Shown here: piece by piece, positions 61,412 to 64,000 of the stretch
How positions within the stretch are numbered: position 1 is the stretch's first letter
How the letters are laid out: each line of letters begins with the position of its first letter
Assembly: GCA_035567895.1 (NCBI GenBank)
Contig: DATMPC010000091.1
Span: 62,001 to 126,000, forward strand
Length of the DNA: 64,000 bases
Direction of reading: 5' to 3'
Source: Terriglobales bacterium
Lineage (GTDB): Bacteria; Acidobacteriota; Terriglobia; Terriglobales; Acidobacteriaceae
The notes under the pieces: generated by a model
What the model saw: the letters and a program-made list of their open reading frames with translations, nothing else
Told to the model about the DNA's origin: nothing
Database searches by the model: none
Position numbers and translations under genes: made by a program

Positions 61412-61760
61412 TACGCACATCCTCATCCATGCCTTGCAGGGTGAGCTGCGAGGTTCAGAGACGCAATTGTTGGTTCACAATCCCTGGAGCATCTCGGCGA
61501 TTGTCTTGTGGGAGCTGGCGAAATTGTCCCAAAGAAATCGGATTACTATCGATTTAGATTCCCCTGACTTCACACGCGCTCTTTCCCGAGTGCATATATG
61601 GCCGTTAGACCTGAGACTTTGCCGGACGATCAAACATCTGGATTTTCAAAGCGATCCCGCCGATGAAATCATAGCTGCTACCAGCATTCTTCATCGTGTC
61701 CCCTTGCTGACCCGAGACAAACGAATCCTGCGGTCAAAACTGGTTCCTCTGGCGAAGTAA
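61398..61760 (+). CDS. Toxin, PIN-domain (VapC-like) ribonuclease
   Basis: A 120-residue PIN domain. Acidic active-site residues are in place: Asp in NLDTHILIH (residue 5), Glu in LWELAKLSQ (about 41), and Asp in DPADEIIAATS and TRDKRI. VapC toxins cut tRNA or rRNA and stop growth until neutralised by the antitoxin, encoded just upstream and overlapping. The pairing of PIN with a Phd-type antitoxin is common. Confidence 0.93.
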   Translation: MLNLDTHILIHALQGELRGSETQLLVHNPWSISAIVLWELAKLSQRNRITIDLDSPDFTRALSRVHIWPLDLRLCRTIKHLDFQSDPADEIIAATSILHRVPLLTRDKRILRSKLVPLAK

Positions 61761-62254
61761 TACGGCGCTATTCTTCACTCGTCGCCTGAGTGCAACAATG
61801 GGATTGAGACGGGCGGCTATCGCGTTGCAAGTAGTATGCGAACACGGCCACCATTAGCTACAACGCGTGAACGCTGAGATCGACCTTGCGTGAATAGCAC
61901 TGCGCCAGCTTCGCGGAAATCATCGCTTGTCGAGGTTGTTGTGTCCGAAGGGCGCCGCAGTTCCGCTGGATAGCCCGATTGGGTATGGACCAGGAGTCAA
62001 GAAGAAAAAGCCAACCCGCGAGGCCGTACCGGCGGGCCGTTCATGAACCCGTCGCAAGACGGTGGGAACTCTCCGCGGTTCTTTAGGCATTTCCGTACTG
62101 GCGGAACTTCGCACACCGAACCGATTTTTCGAGTCGAGCCCCCTGTTCATTGAATGTTGGTTCAATAAACGGTTACCGCCAATACCTGCTTTGCAGGCTG
62201 GCTTCCATCTCGAATGCTATTCAAAGCTGACGGGGATGGCAAGAGACAGAGAAG
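61761..62254. other. Intergenic stretch, nothing recognised
   Basis: About 490 bases between the toxin-antitoxin pair and a composite repeat. Several open frames on both strands lack domains or ribosome sites. No RNA gene is visible. Confidence 0.35.
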
Positions 62255-62570
62255 AATCGGGTGATCGGGCCATCGGGTGATCGGGTGAAGTAAAACCTGA
62301 ACTCTGCCCCAACTGTCATCCTGAGTCCCTCCTTTGGGCGAAGGATCTCCCGGAATGCGTCGAATGCCGACGCTATTGCGCCGGCATTTTGGCCAGAACT
62401 CTGGGTTCTCGTGGGGAAGCCGCACCAGCTGCAATTGGGTCCGAAAATCACGGAGGTCCTTCGCCCAAAGGAAGGGCTGAGGATGGCAGTTCGCCGGGGC
62501 CACTCATCTAAGTGCACGCGCTCGAGGTTTTTACTTCACCCGATCACCCGATTCTTTCCAATCACCCGAC
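62255..62570. repeat. Composite element: ATCGGGTG arms around a TGTCATCCTGAG repeat
   Basis: Outer arms are AATCGGGTGATCGGGCCATC... (62255-62291) and, inverted, ACTTCACCCGATCACCCGATT (62533-62553) with one more unit to 62570. Between them lies copy 3 of the TGTCATCCTGAG family (62312-62491). The right arm runs into the zapA stop codon. Confidence 0.8.
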
Positions 62571-62882
62571 TTTCCGGTCCTCAATGATCTCATCCAGCAT
62601 GCCGGAGAGCGAGTTGGCCCGTTCCACGTAGGTATTGGCGATGCTGTCGTACTTCTTCTTGAGCAAGTGATATTCGTCGGCGATGTTGAGCGCTGCGAGT
62701 ACGGCGACCCGAAGTGAGTCAACCGTCGAAGTTTTCTCGGCGACAGCCCGCATCTTGAGGTCTACATATTCGGCCAGCTTAACTATGTAGTCAGGGTCTG
62801 TTCCCCGCAGGGTATAACCCTGGTCGTAAATCTCAACGCGGATGCTGTCAGCTGTCTTTTGCGTAGTTTGCGCGTGAGCCAT
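62562..62882 (-). CDS. zapA: Cell division protein ZapA
   Basis: A 106-residue ZapA: beta start (DSIRVEIYDQGYTLRGTDPD), then YIVKLAEYVDLKMRAVAEKT and the helix VDSLRVAVLAALNIADEYHL, followed by a long C-terminal coiled coil for tetramer formation. ZapA bundles FtsZ filaments in the Z-ring. It starts two bases after the end of a coiled-coil partner gene, so both are on one transcript. Its stop codon lies within a dispersed repeat, which may have trimmed the last residues. Confidence 0.92.
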   Translation of the reverse strand: MAHAQTTQKTADSIRVEIYDQGYTLRGTDPDYIVKLAEYVDLKMRAVAEKTSTVDSLRVAVLAALNIADEYHLLKKKYDSIANTYVERANSLSGMLDEIIEDRKVG

Positions 62883-62884
62883 AG

Positions 62885-63181
62885 TTAAGATGCCTCCGCA
62901 CCCATAGCGTCGAGCTGCTTGAGCATCTTCTCGACACGGCTGCGAACGTCTTCGCGCTCGCGCCGCAGACCCACCATCTGTTCACGAATCGTTTCGACTT
63001 CTTCCTCACGCTCTTCGAGCTGTTCGCGCAAACGGATCACATCGCGCTCGGCAATCGCCCGCGCCTCGCGCGCAGACTTCAACAACTCAATGGTCTTATA
63101 AACCTTTTCTTCAAGTGCGTGAAATTCGTCGGAGGACACCGCAGACTCAAGCTCGGGGAGCGCCCTTGCAGACATGAGCAC
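62885..63181 (-). CDS. Coiled-coil protein, ZapB-like partner of zapA
   Basis: A 98-residue protein that is almost one continuous coiled coil (FHALEEKVYKTIELLKSARE; LREQLEEREEEVETIREQMV; EDVRSRVEKMLKQLDAM). The size, fold and place directly upstream of zapA recall ZapB-type or YgfA-neighbour coiled coils of the divisome, although sequence alone does not prove it. Start at ATG 63181; ATG 63175 (MSARALP) is an alternative. Confidence 0.75.
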   Translation of the reverse strand: MLMSARALPELESAVSSDEFHALEEKVYKTIELLKSAREARAIAERDVIRLREQLEEREEEVETIREQMVGLRREREDVRSRVEKMLKQLDAMGAEAS

Positions 63182-63281
63182 AAAACCTCAAGGAATAATT
63201 TAGTGGCGCGCAGTCGAAGTATATCCCACGTGATAGATGAAGGATGCCTGTGAATTCTGTTGATAAACAGGCAGAAATAAG

Positions 63282-63468
63282 AATCGGGTGATCGGGCCAT
63301 CGGGTCATCGGGTGAAGTGAAGGACAGCTGTCGGCAGTCGGCGCTCGGCGTTCAGCCGAGATGCAGTCTTGTTGGATTACCCAAACTGCGCTGGCCGAAA
63401 GCCGATAGCCGAATGCTGACAGCTACGGTTCACTTCACCCGATCACCCGATGGCCCGATCACCCGATT
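63282..63468. repeat. Near-perfect 39-bp inverted repeat element, ATCGGGTG family
   Basis: Left arm 63282-63320 and right arm 63430-63468 are inverted copies with one mismatch in 39. Each arm has four ATCGGG units. The 109-base interior holds further inverted pairs (AGCTGTC/GACAGCT and GGCGTTCAGCCGAG-type units). It lies 46 bases before the nrdR start, within the 63182-63514 gap. Confidence 0.85.
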
Positions 63469-63538
63469 GTCGTTAGCTCCGACTCTGCAAAGTGTTCCGA
63501 AACTGCCTGTTACAATGAAAACCGACAGTCCAGCTCCA

Positions 63539-64000
63539 ATGAAGTGTCCCTTCTGCGGTTTTATCAATGACAAAGTAGTGGATTCTCGCGAGACCAAAGA
63601 GGGCGAGTCTATCCGCCGTCGGCGCGAGTGTATGAAGTGCGAAAAGCGCTTTACTACCTACGAGCGCATTGATGAAATCCCCTATATGGTCGTAAAGAAG
63701 GATGGTCGGCGAGAGAAATTTGACCGTCAGAAGCTGCTCACCGGACTGCTCAAGGCTTGCGAGAAGCGCCCAATTTCGATGGGGAAACTCGAGCAGATCG
63801 TTAACGAGGCGGAGACATACGTCATCGACTCCCCGGACCGTGAGCGCACAACTTCGGAAGTCGGGGAGCTGATCATGGATCGCTTGAAGCAGCAAGACAC
63901 GGTCGCTTACATTCGCTTCGCATCTGTTTATCGCGACTTCAAGGACGTTCGCGAATTTGGAGCCGAGCTGGAGCAGTTGATGAGCAAGGAAGCGAAAGCG
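63539..64000 (+). CDS. nrdR: Transcriptional repressor NrdR (cut by window end)
   Basis: Starts with the family's MKCPFCG and runs to the window end without a stop; about 154 codons are visible, which is close to full length. A zinc ribbon (CPFC ... CxxC at RRRECMKCEKRFTTYERI) is followed by an ATP-cone (VVKKDGRREKFDRQKLLTGL; DTVAYIRFASVYRDF). NrdR represses ribonucleotide reductase genes by sensing ATP/dATP. An in-frame ATG at 63515 would add eight residues; 63539 is preferred because family members begin at the MxCPFC. Confidence 0.95.
   Translation, partial: MKCPFCGFINDKVVDSRETKEGESIRRRRECMKCEKRFTTYERIDEIPYMVVKKDGRREKFDRQKLLTGLLKACEKRPISMGKLEQIVNEAETYVIDSPDRERTTSEVGELIMDRLKQQDTVAYIRFASVYRDFKDVREFGAELEQLMSKEAKA

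Overview
The window looks like chromosome of an acidobacterium (class Terriglobia is my best guess). The evidence is an Oar-type TonB-dependent receptor with an N-terminal carboxypeptidase-regulatory domain, a lipoprotein with acidobacterial-style Ig-like repeats, Tat-exported Gfo/Idh/MocA and sugar-isomerase proteins, an M13 peptidase, and many intergenic palindromic repeat families. This is inference from gene content; there is no rRNA in the window.

Host part, left (1-42691): M20 peptidase end, secreted amidohydrolase, a UDP-sugar dehydrogenase homologue that seems to have lost its active site, ahcY and metK (methyl cycle), a RodZ-like protein, a GAF-GGDEF cyclase, an Ig-repeat lipoprotein, ppc, a Tat-exported three-subunit molybdenum hydroxylase followed by a small Cys-rich protein, a DUF1326 protein, and a DAHP synthase gene preceded by what reads as a complete attenuator (promoter, aromatic-rich leader peptide, antiterminator, terminator). 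Then come a LysR regulator, cutC, two tiny DNA-binding-type proteins, a decayed permease, VOC and cupin proteins, a TonB-dependent receptor, and a four-gene sugar operon (two TIM-barrel isomerases, two Gfo/Idh/MocA oxidoreductases). After these lie an ABC-F ATPase, a beta-barrel protein, a membrane protein and a stand-alone receiver domain.

Integrated element (42692-58746, about 16 kb): a tyrosine integrase and an AlpA/excisionase-like gene sit next to an intact tRNA-Ser(GGA). The last 23 bases of that tRNA are repeated exactly at the far end (attL), and matching arm-type repeats lie inside both ends. The element has a Rep/primase-like protein behind an iteron-like region, a probable P27-type small terminase subunit, one HK97-type major capsid protein, an LRAT-type acyltransferase-like protein, an exported M48 peptidase, and many unknown genes. 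I see no portal, large terminase, prohead protease or tail gene. This fits a phage satellite (PICI-like) better than a full prophage, though a decayed prophage remains possible. It carries its own repeat systems: seven exact GCTTGGGTTT motifs, a 51-bp direct repeat pair, and three promoters of similar architecture.

Host part, right (58747-64000): M13 peptidase, a Phd/PIN toxin-antitoxin pair with a predicted leaderless promoter, zapA with a coiled-coil partner, and the start of nrdR, with two complex palindromic repeats between them.
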